Below, piece after piece: positions 46,266 through 58,706 of a stretch of 64,000 nt of DNA (its first letter is position 1; every line of letters begins with the position of its first letter). A model generated the notes under the pieces. The model worked only from the letters and a program-made list of their open reading frames with translations. It was not told the origin of the DNA and made no database searches. Position numbers and translations under genes: made by a program. The DNA comes from Apostichopus japonicus (taxonomy: Eukaryota; Echinodermata; Holothuroidea; Aspidochirotida; Stichopodidae): assembly GCF_037975245.1 (NCBI RefSeq), contig NC_092567.1, forward strand, positions 5,836,214 through 5,900,213, given 5' to 3'.

Positions 46266-47239
46266 AAACTTTGTTATTTCAGAACAACATATTATGAAGA
46301 AAACCTAGTTACTGTAGGGAATTCTAGTATGTTTTAAATCTTCAAACGATTGCTAACTTTTAACTTCACTGGGAATTTTTCATCTCAATTGCTACTTTAC
46401 TTTCAGAAATGTTACCTTTCCTCGCTACAATTTAGCTTGCCAATGATATTATCTCTGCAGCTCCTGAAACGATGTGCCGCGATGACGTTACAGTCGCCCA
46501 TCGTTCTCCACTGTTCAAAATATATTAGATGAAGTTGGCATGACGTTAACATTTCCCTTCTCCTGAATCATAGGATAGAAAATCCCCGAACTAGGACTGT
46601 CACTATGAAAAGAAATATACTGTATGGAGTTTTTTTACATATACCCAATAGACTGCCAACAAATTCCTTTAAGGAAAACATACGTTGTACAGTATGCGTA
46701 CATTTGGTACTGGGAATGTTGCTGTACTTAATTCGTTTTTTTCTATGATCACCGTTATGATGATTTTAGGCAAGTGTACTGAACATGGAATTGCACCTTC
46801 TTCAAACGGCACACAATGAAAGAAACTGTCTATAATGTTGAAATTTTTTTTTTTTTTTACACAAGGCTATTTACGGGAATTTTCTTAACAAATTGACAGC
46901 TGGACAAACCTGCAGATGAACTCATAACTACACAATCAGGGATTAGATGAAGACATGAAGGGCAAATCGTAAGTCAGTATCAGACCATTTACTTTTCTCT
47001 TTAGGTTCCACAAAATGGTAGTTTAACATAAGATTATCCATTTTTGTCTTCTTTAACTCTCTTGTTAGAGATATCCCGGTGGATAGATATTACTGCTTTA
47101 TATATTAAATTATCTGCGCTTACAAGTATAAAAAGCCTGTGTATATTGTCCATGCTTGTAACACCCAGCATAGAGTTTAGCATCATAGGGGTATTGGGCT
47201 GAAATTGTCTTGATATCTACTTTTCATGTAAAATCATTG

Positions 47240-47790
47240 CACCTCCTAGGAATAAAATATTCTTTCCCAGCACATGTTTGGTTTCGATGATAATCGTAAC
47301 CTTTGCAGCCATGCAGGCAGATGAGTGTGTGTGAAACCTTGCTTGGAAACAGGATATCTCTAGAATGGAAGTTTGGACCAATATCATATTTGGTGTGTAA
47401 AAGTACCAAATTGAGTAGAAAAGCCTACTGCCTTTAGAGGTCAAATGTCATTAGGGGTCAAACTGTGAAACCTTGTAATGATGATATCTCCAGAAGGGAA
47501 GCTTGGACCAATCTCATATTTAGTATGTACAGTAGTTGTGTCACACTGAGTTCAAGATACCAATGGATTTTTGTGGAGGTCAAATGTTCGGGTCACCATG
47601 GGTCAAATTGTGAACATCGCTAAACACGATATTTCAAGAAGGGAAGCTTGGACCAACCTCTTATAAAGTATGTAGTTAGTTCAACAATCCTTTTGTTTTT
47701 TGCGGAGGTCAAATGTCACCAGTGGTCAACTCGTGGAAACCTTGTTTTATAACCTATTGTATCTCCCACAGTGCAGCCTATGATATTACA
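47240..47790 (+). repeat. Same tandem repeat family as 20.2-21.2 kb
   Basis: About four units with GATATCTC.AGAAGGGAAGCTTG, CATATTTGGTGTGTA and GGTCA blocks. Their order matches the 20-kb array. Confidence 0.75.
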
Positions 47791-48640
47791 TGTGTGTTAC
47801 GCCTCATTAATAGGAGAGGCTGTTGGCAATTGGAAATTAGCTAAAGGGTATCCGTAGATATGAATCAAGAAGTTTCGACCAAATCTCCATTGACTTAAGT
47901 GTGTCGGTAACTTACTGTACGTTGCTGCATACATGCCTGTGCACAATGGTGTGTAATGAAATGTGTTGGAATGGCCGATATCAATTTGAATAATCTATAT
48001 GTTACCTTTGCTACCATTGTTAACGTTTCCGGCGTATTTTGTCAAGATTCAGTGCCAAATAAAAACTTTAGGTTTGGATGTACAGTAGAAACGTTGGGGA
48101 AATGACCAGGCGCTGTGCACGAAAATTAACTATTGCCTGGTTTGATGTTTTAGAGGCTAATCAGACGCAAAATCTTGGGGACCGGGAGGGGGCTTAACAT
48201 TTGACTGACGCATGTTTAATGTAGGCTTGTAGGTGTACCACATAGAGTGGAAGAAGCCAGTTGGTAGCGATCAATCTCTATGTTGAATACAAGAAAAGTT
48301 TTCATCTCGGTCTTCAGGTGCCAATGTGAATATTGTGTTGTTATATGATCTCAATGCTTTTTGCTTATATTGAGGTATGCTGTTCATCATGGTTATACCC
48401 TACAGCCTAGTGTGTCACATTCATATAAGATTATTGATGTAGCATCGTTGAAACCACACTGCAGGTTTGTTGTCTGGTTATTAATAAAACATTGAACCAT
48501 CCATATGCATCAACAACACAATGTAGTATACATTTTGAAAGTTAACAGAATGATGTAATTATTTAGATTCCTTATTTTTCTCATATTTTTAAGAAAGAAA
48601 AACAGATTCACGGAAACGATGGGCAGGAGCTGTTCTGACA
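47791..48640. other. No gene recognised; upstream region of the second NACHT gene
   Basis: I looked here for a transmembrane or Ig exon like those of the first NACHT gene and saw none. No clear TATA box is placed near the predicted start. Confidence 0.45.
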
Positions 48641-48686
48641 CGACCCCTTCACGCTTCGTAGACTGTCTGAAGTAAATCAAGTGACA

Positions 48687-50827
48687 ATGGAGCTGACTCC
48701 TGATCTTCAAGGTAGATGCCTTAATCTTTGACTTTGTCATTTGTGCATCTTTACTTCCTTTTGGTAAAACATGTAGCCCCCCCCCCCCGCTCTGTCGTCT
48801 TAATAACAAATAGAACAGTAACAAAACTGTATTATCAGTAACCAATAAACAATTAAGATTTACGTGTTCCCATGTGTGTCACTAATTTATTGTTCGTCAA
48901 ATTTAGTCATACGTGGAACTATTACACATATTGTTTCTGTTTTTTGTTTAGAGAAGAAACAATTTCTGATAGCAGGTCTCAAAAGGACATATAAAGGCCA
49001 ATATGATGCGATTCAACCCCTACCATATATAAAAGATAGACTTTATTGTGTGGACAAGGTCTTTGTAGAAGGGGGCGTTGAAGTTTGTCTGGCACCAGAG
49101 CTAACGCGAGGCATAGGATCATGGGAGCGTTTGGAATCTTACAAAAGTATTTATACTGACTTTCGGTTTAAATCCAAGAGACGCATTATACGAGGAGAGC
49201 CCGGGTATGGTAAGTCGACGTTAACCCTTCAGCTGGCCTACGATTGGTGTAATAACGTATCGGATTCCCCGATGAACAATGTAGAAATACTAATTCTTCT
49301 TCGGTTAAGACAACTTGGAAGTGTAAAGTCTCTCTATAGAGCGATTAAGTCATTTCTTCTCTTCCACGAACCCCGTGTTAGCAAACATGAGATTGAAAAG
49401 ATAATTCACAGTTGCTCGTCCGTCCACATTATTTTGGATGGATATGACGAGTATCCTGGCAGGGACAGCAATGATAATGACGATGTACACAGGATCATAA
49501 ATATGGAACTGTTTGCAGACTCTGATGTCAGCTTAACGACAAGATATCTTCCAGGATGCCTTAGAAAGGAAACTAAGAGGGCCAAACTAACAGGGTTCGA
49601 TGACAAAGCTAGGGATGAGTACATTCGCAAGGCCGTAGTAAGTAACAACGATGAGGCAGTGGAAGAAATAAAACAACGGCTCTATGAAAACTCCATCCTT
49701 GCTGATCTTTGCCAGGTGCCTCTCATATTCGTGATGTCTGCCCACATGGCTCATGATCAGAGAGACCTCATGAAGTTCAAGTCTGTCACACAGTTCTTTA
49801 AACACATGATTAGATGTTTTTACGACCATCTGAAACAGAAATTCAAAGACAATAGAAGCAACGAGTTCTATCTTCATGAAATGGAACATCGTGATCTAGA
49901 CAAAATAGCTTTCGAAGGATTAAACAAGAAAAACCAACAATTGTCATGGATTAAGACTGGATTTCGTCAAAGAGTCGGGCCAGAATCATATGACCAGTAT
50001 ATTTTAATTGGCATTTTGGTCGAAGAAGATGTAGTGAGCGATGATTCTACTGGAGACAATGTGTTGTTTACAATGATGGTCCGTTTTTATCATAAACTAT
50101 TCTGTGAATGGTATGCAGCCCACCACCTTGTCACTCTTCTAAAGAACACACACGATCTCTCCGATATTCTCAGGTTCTTAGATCCATTTGATCTTCAGTA
50201 CCTGTTTAGATTCGCCTGTGGTCTGGATCCCGATGCTGGAAAGAAACTCATCAACCATTTGAAGAGATTACGAGGCGGGGATAAGTTTGCCATCCTCTGT
50301 ATCCTGGAACAAACTGGTGACGTCAACGACATTATGGATTCGGTGAAAGAGCTCTGCTCGCGTGACGTTATAATATGGGAAGGCGACAGTGCTCTTCTTC
50401 AAAGATCGACGACACAGTTGCTGGAGATTGCATCTAAAAACCATGTAAGTTAGCTAATAAAAAAACAGCCCTTTGCATTGTTTTCCTACACCTAATTTAG
50501 GAACTGTTTACTTATAATGGTTTTTTTTTCCATGGACTGTCATTGAAAACTATATTATTCAAGCCACTTTAAATCATAAACATTTAGGTTTAAAGAAGAA
50601 GGATGGTTTTCCTAGCTAATGAATACACAGTGGTGTATGGAGGATAATTGCAAAGGATGTCATATATTTAATTCAATCAGCATAATCTCTGCATGTGCCA
50701 AATTGCGCTAGAACTCTAATCGAACTGATATAGTATTGTGAATATTGAACATATACTTTGACAACATAAACATATGCAGTGTTAATGTTTGGAATTTCAG
50801 ATTCTTCTGTTAAAAATGAATCGCTAG
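48687..50827 (+). CDS. Compact cytosolic NACHT protein gene (NLR-like, no LRR)
   Basis: Three exons: 48687-48711 (MELTPDLQ, ATG in good context with A at -3 and G at +4, donor gtagat), 48952-50444 (acceptor tttttgtttag, donor gtaagt) and 50801-50827 (ILLLKMNR, stop TAG, acceptor ggaatttcag). The joined frame is 514 aa. Walker A GEPGYGKST is at 49194-49220, Walker B IILDGYDE at 49428-49451. The large exon is homologous along its length to the NACHT exon at 25.6 kb, sharing QPLPYI.DR.YCVDKV, LTLQLAYDWC, HKLFCEWYAAHH and FRFACGL. There is no transmembrane helix and no leucine-rich module before AATAAA at 50843. The first and last exons are short and less certain. If the real gene extends further, its LRR exons are not in the following 10 kb. 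Confidence 0.75.
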
Positions 50828-50842
50828 TCTTCCAAGACTTTA

Positions 50843-50848
50843 AATAAA
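50843..50848 (+). terminator. Polyadenylation signal of the compact NACHT gene
   Basis: AATAAA lies 15 nt after the predicted TAG stop at 50827. The close spacing supports the short terminal exon, though such hexamers are common in AT-rich DNA. Confidence 0.5.
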
Positions 50849-51037
50849 TGTTAAATGCTTCGAATTATTTAATTGAACCTGGAACAACAAGCCATATATG
50901 TTGGAGTGCATTGTCCTCGAACCATACTAATGTAGTAACAACCCTTGCTGGGGGTGTAGTGTATGGTCATGGAACCCACATGGGGCGCACATCCCGGGGG
51001 CGATTTTGTTTTCCCAAACAGGTTACGGGGTTTTCCG

Positions 51038-51061
51038 CCAATCAGATTGCTTGTGACGTCA
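51038..51061. promoter_or_regulatory. CCAAT box plus palindromic CRE
   Basis: CCAAT at 51038-51042 and TGACGTCA (full cAMP-response/ATF palindrome) at 51054-51061, 11 bp apart, in a locally GC-richer stretch. This spacing is typical of promoters, but no gene start was recognised next to it, and the surrounding 93-codon frame is unsupported. Confidence 0.4.
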
Positions 51062-51339
51062 GCATCAATAATGGGCATCGCTTCGAAGTTCGAAGACATG
51101 CACTGAGTTACACACTGACACTTTATTAAGTCTAGTTACGGTCCATCAAAGCCCTAACTTTACTTTTAATGCTTGAATCACATGTTGACCTTACTTATGA
51201 TACATATGCTACATTCTATTGGGTTCGTGTTTACGTTATTCAAGATTTGTGAGCCGTTCTACTGCAATCGGAAATCGTTTCGTGGAATGGGTAGGCCTTC
51301 ACTAAAATCAACTTCACGAGTCTTGAATGAATATACGCA

Positions 51340-51850
51340 AACAGTTTAGTGTAGTCAAGGATTCATAATTGACGCACCCCCGTAATTGACGCACCTTCAA
51401 TTATTACTAGCAACGATACAGCAGGCCACCTAAACTTTTTGCAGTCAAGCAGAATTACATTTTTCATGAGTTTGAATCCAGTTCAGCTATTTGCTGACCA
51501 AATTGTGGTATTTTTAAAGCTTTTAACACCCCCCCCCCCCCAGTTTTGCACGTTTTTGGGGCATTTTGGGGCATCTTCCATCCTAAACCAACATTACCTC
51601 AATATGATAAGACTACTCTCTGGGACCTGACTTGTCTGCTCTTAGAGGCTCGGAGCATAGCAAACAGCATCCAAAGTCAATGGATGTATACTAAGGCCTG
51701 GACTACAGTTAGCTAATCGACGAATGTGTCAATTTAGGGGTATGAAAGAACTTGACACGGCAGACATTTTGTGGTCAAATTCTGCTCAATTGTACTGTGC
51801 ATAAGCACAGAACCTTAAATATTTTGAGATCATAACATTTCTGAGGAACT
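51340..51850 (+). repeat. Dispersed repeat pair (copy 2; partner at 14.2-14.8 kb)
   Basis: Collinear with 14190-14800, including GACGCACCTTCAATTATTAC and a poly-C interruption before CAGTTTTGCAC. Both copies are in the same orientation. Confidence 0.65.
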
Positions 51851-52471
51851 ACACATATGAAAAACACATAGAGTTGAGTGATTTGGATTTTTCCTTGATA
51901 TACATCCTTGATCAAATCATGAATTGTGTCAATTATGAGCCCACCATGCTACAGTATATTTTTCCGTCACTGCACTGTGTACACAGTTATAATACATATA
52001 GGCCACCAGCGCATGTGTGATGTACCCTGTACGAACATTTCACTGTGCGTAGTTATCGATTAATGCCTTCACAGAAAACTTCGATCAAAGTAGATGATCA
52101 TACCATACTAGTGTGCTCAATATGTCTAAACCAATTCCAAACACATCTACAACGAAAAGCGTCGGGTAATTTTGAACGGGAATATCTTCGCTGCAACGAA
52201 TGGATGCAGACACTTTGGTTACCTGGAATTGAAGGTTTCTATCGTGGTGACGTAACTTTTCCGACCAATCATGAGCGCCTATTTACACGCAATTGCAAAC
52301 CTGTTTGGGGAAAAAAATCGCATTCCGGGGGTGGGGGGATATATCCCCCACTTTTTGGTCAAGGGGGGATGGTCTACACAATCATTCCCCCCAATTTCCA
52401 GTCCGATAAAAAAAAAAATAGTTCAAATTAAAATAAAATAAATTTAAGTTAAGTTAAAATTAGGTTAGGTC

Positions 52472-52501
52472 AAAATACTGAGGTTGCAACCTCAGTATTT
52501 T
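52472..52501. repeat. Perfect 30-bp palindrome
   Basis: AAAATACTGAGGTTG joined directly to its exact reverse complement with no spacer. Confidence 0.95.
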
Positions 52502-53066
52502 TGCAAGCTGTTCTCACTCCAGGGTTCCATACACTGCAAACAAACAACAACAACAAAATGTAACGAATAAAGGCCTGTGATATAACGAGTCGGGGCGTCA
52601 GAACATGTTGAGGATGAAGGGATATGCCTAGCCTACTTGAAGAGCTTGCATCGTGTTGACGTCTAAGTACCTCTTTAAACACTTACATATATTTGTTGCG
52701 TTCAAAATGTGAACGCCAGCGTTCAAAATTTGAGCGCTGTAGCATTTGAACAGTAGGCGTTCAGGATTTGAACACTATACACATCAGGCGCTCAAAAATT
52801 AGGTGTTTCTAAAAAGGGCATTAGATGTCAAAAAGTATTCCACTTAACCACTTAAAGGTGGGATCGCTCGTAATTTCCTCGTAAATTCTGTCCTTCACAC
52901 CACCCGATTCAAAAATAATATCAATACTACCCTCTACCGGTTCGTCGCTGTTGTCTCGTAATTTCTCAGCAATCCAGTATTTACGGCTAGTAAGCAATAA
53001 ACGGGTTCGGTTACTTGAACGGTGGCCTTGGCGAAATTCCTGCATAGTTTCTTGTCTGTGGCAGTA

Positions 53067-53094
53067 CAGGGAGTTGTTATGGAACAACTCCCTG
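53067..53094. repeat. Perfect 12-bp hairpin
   Basis: CAGGGAGTTGTT, loop ATGG, AACAACTCCCTG. Lies in a region (52820-53100) that also has an 88-codon minus-strand frame of ordinary composition but no recognised domain. Confidence 0.9.
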
Positions 53095-53299
53095 GTCAGT
53101 AGTATGCGGTATTACGCCGCGTGTTCGTGTGTGTTGTGTGATACAAAACTCTGTGCTTTGTTTTACGTTCAGAACTTTTCACAACTAATGGGCTGTACAG
53201 TATAGGTTACGGTCGAGCTTTGCATCAGGCGTAATAGTTCGACCAGGGCGCTGCTACTCTAGGCTCTAGCAGCTCCCTGCTTTTACTCTTTTAGGCCTA

Positions 53300-55400
53300 C
53301 ATGGTGAGCAGTCGACGTCAAGAAACAGCTCAAAAAACTATAGTTATGAACTTTATGTCTGATTTACGCTGACTGGTGTCACAAAAAGACAAACGCGAAT
53401 GAGTGAAAAATATGACTGAAGTGATTACAAAATTGGGTATCAAACGTAAAGTCAAGTCCGTCATGTGTGAACAATTGGTATTTCAGCCAATATAGGTATT
53501 AATTATACATAAACAGAGTCACAGCTTACATTGTATTTTATATATAAATTTTAGTTATATGTCAGGAGGGTAAGACAAAGCATTTTATGTCATATACCAT
53601 ATATAGATAAATATGTATATTTAATTATTTTTGGACTCCTGGCAACGGGCCCTTTAGGCGATCACAGAGCACTTGCCCTAGCTGCACCCCGTCCTCCTAA
53701 CCGGTGCACGTAAACCCTGTCCTTGCACCCCTTGACCCGAATTAAAAAATAACGAAACTTGAACGGACAAGGGAAGGAAAATACGTTGCCATAAGGGGCG
53801 GCTCCACCCTCTTTAGAAAGGATTGGCAAAAAGGGAATAAGTACATGAACAATAAACTAATAGTTATTTCCATTGAAAAGTGTCTCGCTGAGCATCGGCC
53901 GTCAAAGCAAAAAACTTTTTTTCCTAAATCACGTCAGTGTATTGCTTTCCAGCGTACTGTACTCCCAGAATTGACTCTCCTGCTTCTTGTTCCGAACAGC
54001 TCCCAACGAAATGCCAAAAAGTCGGCAACGGGGTTGGGGTGGGTTACCCAGCTCCACCATGGGGCACCTCATCTCGACTGACTCGAATTACAACACGAAA
54101 CTTTAACTGAAATTGGATTGAATTAAAAAATATATATACTAGCTGTCTGCATGGATCATACTTATCTATACTATTGTGTGACCATATAGGCGTACAGGCT
54201 CTGTATAGTCAACCAGGAGAGACTGGGGGAAGCGTTTTTTCTTGCCACAGAAAATTAAACATTGCCCGGAAGTTCCTAGCACGATTAATTCATTTCAAAC
54301 TTCGACGGCAATGAAGGACAAAGAGAACCATATAGGCCTATGCCTGACTATAAGATCATTGAACCATCAGGAACAACTCCGAATAATCTTCCATTTGCCG
54401 ATTCATTACACTGGGAATAAGGGGTGGGGGTGGGGCTTTCCATTTGATCCGCAAGTATATTGAATGGTCACCACAACAAGGGTGTATAGCTTGGGACTAG
54501 CACGGGGAGACTTGTCAACCTTGTGAACTTTTTTGGGGGTGAGATGCGGGGGGGGGGGGGAGTTGGCAAACTAAAACATACAGGGTAAACAGAGTGGAGG
54601 AAAGAGGTCAAAAAAGAAAGAGTGAAAGACAGATGAAGGGATGGAGGAAGAAAGTAAAGAAAATGTGGAGATGGAGGCTATGGGTAGAGATAGATATGAT
54701 ATGAAAGTACAGAGAAAAAAAACCAAGAGCAGAAAAATGGAGATCACTGGGATACTGTCAAATACACAAGAAGAATATACAATCTAAATACTGGAATTAA
54801 ATAATGCACAACATAAATACAGCTTTATGACATCAACAAATCAAAGGGGAAAGATATAATGTTTCAAGGATGCTGGAAAATAAGACACAACAGAAGATGG
54901 TTATGGTTTCTGATCTATTAGGCTTCTTCTCTCTACTGCTACCAGGATGTAAGAGACCACAGGGACTCGCACAACTCTTTAAGTTGTGATGACCTCTGAC
55001 CCTTACTATGCCTAACTGTTATCTTGCCAGGAAATAAATACACCAGTGCATGAGAGGAGGTGAGAGACAGGACTGATTGATCGTGTCGATAGGGGTACAT
55101 GTGATTCAAGAAGATAGATGTAAAGATTAGCATCGTTTGGACACTTCAAATGGGACCCCCTCCCCACCCCCCACACCCTCCCCCACGTTCAAATCATATC
55201 CCCTCCTGGCAACGGAAATGAACACCAGTATAAATAAACCGATACAGATATTTATACACGCTGTGCGTGTAGGCCTATATACAATAATATAAAGCTGGCC
55301 ATTCTCTGATTGTTACTCCTTGATTGAATTTCCCCAACCTTGCCCACCTTGACTTAGAGGGTGGCCAAGCTCCTGATTTACAGTCATAGCTACTATCGAA
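53300..55400. other. No gene recognised
   Basis: Mixed AT-rich and G-rich sequence. A G-quadruplex-like run (GGG, GGGG, GGGGG, GGGG) is at 54413-54435, and a second poly-G run is near 54548-54562. A 60-codon plus frame at 55405 with Met in AAAATGG context (MDESNLSQSGDADV...) has no recognisable donor or domain and is left unassigned. Confidence 0.4.
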
Positions 55401-55865
55401 CAAAATGGACGAAAGCAATTTATCTCAATCTGGTGATGCAGATGTATCATTAGCTGCTAATCCAACGTTTGTGAATGTCGCACAACCTGTCAACAAAAGT
55501 CTGGGAAAAGTGCTTGCCCCTGCCATATGTATGATCTCTTTTGTTCAGGATCATGTAAATGTGGCAATGTGTATTCGTATAGTCTGAGGTTTCTCTCCCA
55601 TGCTGCTCCATATCTAATCCTACTGGTGACATTGGACAGAACATTGGCAGATGGCTTCTTGAGAGGTGTTGAAGTAACTGGATCAGGAGTATCTGTAGAG
55701 ATTACATAAAACAATAGTTACTAGATTGCAAGTATCCTGCTATAGCTTCTATGGCTGTGACTAAAAATATACAGTACCTTTTGTTTAGAACTTATCACAC
55801 TTATGCAGCACTGGAAACTGATATTTCAATTTAAATGGTGTCATTGAGTTTAGAGGACATTGAAG

Positions 55866-56400
55866 TTACAAGTATGTTGGTGAAACCAAGACCACCCTCA
55901 AGAAGCAGTTCTAGTCACAAGTCAATACCATGAAAATGGAGACTCCAGTAGGGGAACACTTTCAGCTCCCCAATCATACCATTAAAGACATGTCCCAACA
56001 GGTAACTAACTTCGTAGACTAACCATCTCAGACACAGTACACCACAGCAGAGATAGAGAGAGTGGACGGAGTGCCCTAGCACCATTCAACTGAATGGGCT
56101 CAATATACAGGAAGGACATGACTAACTTTATCCTGCTCCATCTCTGTATTCTGCTATAGTTTATTTGCCCTCTCTCCTTACTTAATCCTCGCTTTGTACT
56201 CCAGTTTATCTAAATACCTCTGCTTTCCCTGACTCCTTTTGTTCAATACACCATTAACTTCTTTCTTTGTGTTCACCATGTCCTCTCTGTTCCAGGCTCT
56301 ATTGTGTCTCTTTAATTTACTGTTACTAGTCAGTTTGCCTCTAAAGAAGATCCTGATAATATCAGGCCCACTTACTTTTATAAATTCTCATACACATGTA
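55866..56400 (+). pseudogene. Penelope-like GIY-YIG endonuclease remnant and 3' end (copy C)
   Basis: The plus strand reads YKYVGETKTTLKKQF, a stop, then SQVNTMKMETPVGEHFQLPN and HTIKDMSQQ. YVGETK.(T/S)L and TPVG.HF..P.H...DM are signatures of the GIY-YIG endonuclease domain that follows the RT in Penelope-like elements. The FRKDMTN-like segment appears near 56110, and the 3' terminus (ACTTACTTTTATAAATTCTC) matches copies A and B. An internal stop and frame breaks make it non-functional. The hammerhead-like site at 56337-56367 keeps GCCT/AGGC but has lost the GAAAC core. Confidence 0.75.
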
Positions 56401-57940
56401 TGCTTTTTAGTGGATGAGCAATATGCTACCATCTTTTTCTTTTCTTTTGGAATTTAATGAGAATGAAATTGTATTATTTTTCTGATCACACCAGATCAGA
56501 TAAGATTAGCACTGCTCTTCCAGTCTGTAATTCATGCAAGGATAAACATAAAAATTTACCTTCTCCTTTCTGAGTGTCAACTGATCTTTCTGTGGTGACA
56601 GCCGCTGAGAATGCCTCTGTTTGACTTTCAGCATCTTTCCGGAAAAGATGCATTTGAAACCTATACAATGAAACAAAAAAAATTGTCTGTAAATCATATA
56701 ACTGAAATAGTAATTTTACTGTACACCCCAAGCTTAATTGTATGCGTAATGAATCTGGTAATGACCAAATCATTACAAACATACATGTTTTTATCATACC
56801 TACCCAAGAAAAAATATGAAAGAGAAAAGTAACAAACAAACACTTAGGCAGATTTCAATAATAACATATTGTTAACCCACATTGATTTAAACCCAGATAA
56901 GGATGAGATATTCTTTCATACTCTTCTTCAACATATCCATAAACCGCGGTACCTTTCAAGAATTGTAAGGATAATTTTGTGTTGCCCAACTGCTTGCCCA
57001 ACAACTTGAGCTCACATGTCAATGTAAAATTTACTATGTTAACTTCCTGTCTTAGTGAACTGATTGGTTTCATATCGCTAAAAGATGTCCAGTCTTTTGA
57101 TCAAAGTTTGATGTACACTCATTATTTACCTACTGTGTAAACTTCCTGTTTATGTGAGCAGTTGGTTTCATGAGTGAGAATTGAGATGCTAGCTTACTCC
57201 ATGACACCATTGTGAAAAATTCCTGTTTACATGAATAGCTTGATTTCAGACTACCATTAATTTAACGCTAGATTACTCTCCACAAGAGATAGTTTCGGCC
57301 ACCAAATTTAATAGATATTATAATTTTTGAACACTAAACATCAGATCATTCACAAGAAGCTGAACAAAAACAAGCATAGTACTGACTATATATAAAAAAT
57401 ATGATAACTTAGCACAGCATCATAAAGTATGAGCATCAGGCCTACACAAAAAAAACTGGTACTTTCTTACCTCCAGGCATGGCTATATAAAGGTTTATAA
57501 AGGTATAGCTATATGTACTAATATGGTCCCTCAATTTGTGAGGCTAATTTACCTAATTTCTTGCATAGCAGTTGGGTTCCTTCAAAAATCCCAAACACAG
57601 AAATGTACACATGATTGCTGGAATATTGGACAGACAGTCAGTAGATAACAGTATAACACCCTGTTGCCCACATGAACCATTAAAACTTGATTGCATATAT
57701 GCTGGCTGTGGCTGACCTTAGAAAAACATAAGGTCTAGTTGCATACGCAGCGGTGTGAAAACATGTGAATCAGTTAGTAGTGATTCTAAATTATTTATGT
57801 ATAGTAGATGCATTATTTTTATAGGAAAAATTGCAGGTTCATGTGGTTGTACTTGTACAGCACAGTAGGCCTTCCTCACTGGTGTATATTACAAAATTAG
57901 GGAATACAGTTACTATGAACACTAAATTCAGATACTTATT
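56401..57940. other. No gene recognised
   Basis: AT-rich. A 117-codon minus-strand frame at 56486-56839 and shorter overlapping frames show no domain or supported splice sites. Confidence 0.4.
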
Positions 57941-57955
57941 ACTAATACTATAGGC

Positions 57956-58372
57956 CATGGTTTCCCAAACCTGGGGTCGCGACCCCAACTGGGGTCGCGA
58001 AGCAATTCTTGTGGGGTCGCAGGCTTGTTTCAAAATATATAAAAAAAATCTGAGGGTACCCAAAATTTACCCGAATTTGAACGTTCGCAGTCAAAATCCT
58101 ACACAATTCACCCTGAAAACTCATATTTAGGGTTTTATTAGCGGCCGTTCTAGCGTTTTTCCTGAGTGAATCTGGCGTTTTTTGCTCAATTGTCGCTGGC
58201 CACCCTGCTTCTGTATATTCACTATATTGTTTTCACATACAACTACAGTACTGTACTACAGGTACATGTGGGCCTGCACAACTTCATTATTCCGGAGACA
58301 CAAACTTGGGGTCGCGCTCGGATGGTGCCACATGAAATGGGGTCCCCGCCTTGAAAAGTTTGGGAACCACTG
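57956..58372. mobile_element. hAT-family non-autonomous element with 8-bp TSD
   Basis: 417 bp. The left end is CATGGTTTCCCAAACCTGGGG. The right end, read on the minus strand, is CAGTGGTTCCCAAACTTTTC, the classic hAT terminal sequence. Perfect 8-bp duplications CTATAGGC lie at 57948-57955 and 58373-58380. The interior has GGGGTCGCG words on both sides and no transposase. Confidence 0.92.
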
Positions 58373-58706
58373 CTATAGGCCTTAGTCCTATGTTATATGC
58401 CTAGTTAATTATGACTGGGCATAGGTGAGGCTTTTCTTTCAAATGCTCATTCACAAGAATTATTCCTCAAACAAGGACAGCTGATAACAATTTAGAACCT
58501 GGAGGGGTGGGGATGAACAGATCACCTAGGCCTAGTGGTTAGAAAATATATTTCCATCAATTTGTTGAGGCAAAAAAACAGTTTACTTTTTGGTGATGAG
58601 AAGGCCCAGCTTTCCATGGCATAAATATGAGGGGTGAAACTAAAGACCCCCAGTCCCTGTCAGTCTTCTTTAGGAAGGATATTTTAATTTTTAACTGTAT
58701 ACAGTA

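Noticed and set aside
56486-56839. 117-codon minus-strand frame
   Set aside because: Composition typical of AT-rich non-coding DNA, overlapping frames, no domain or splice site.
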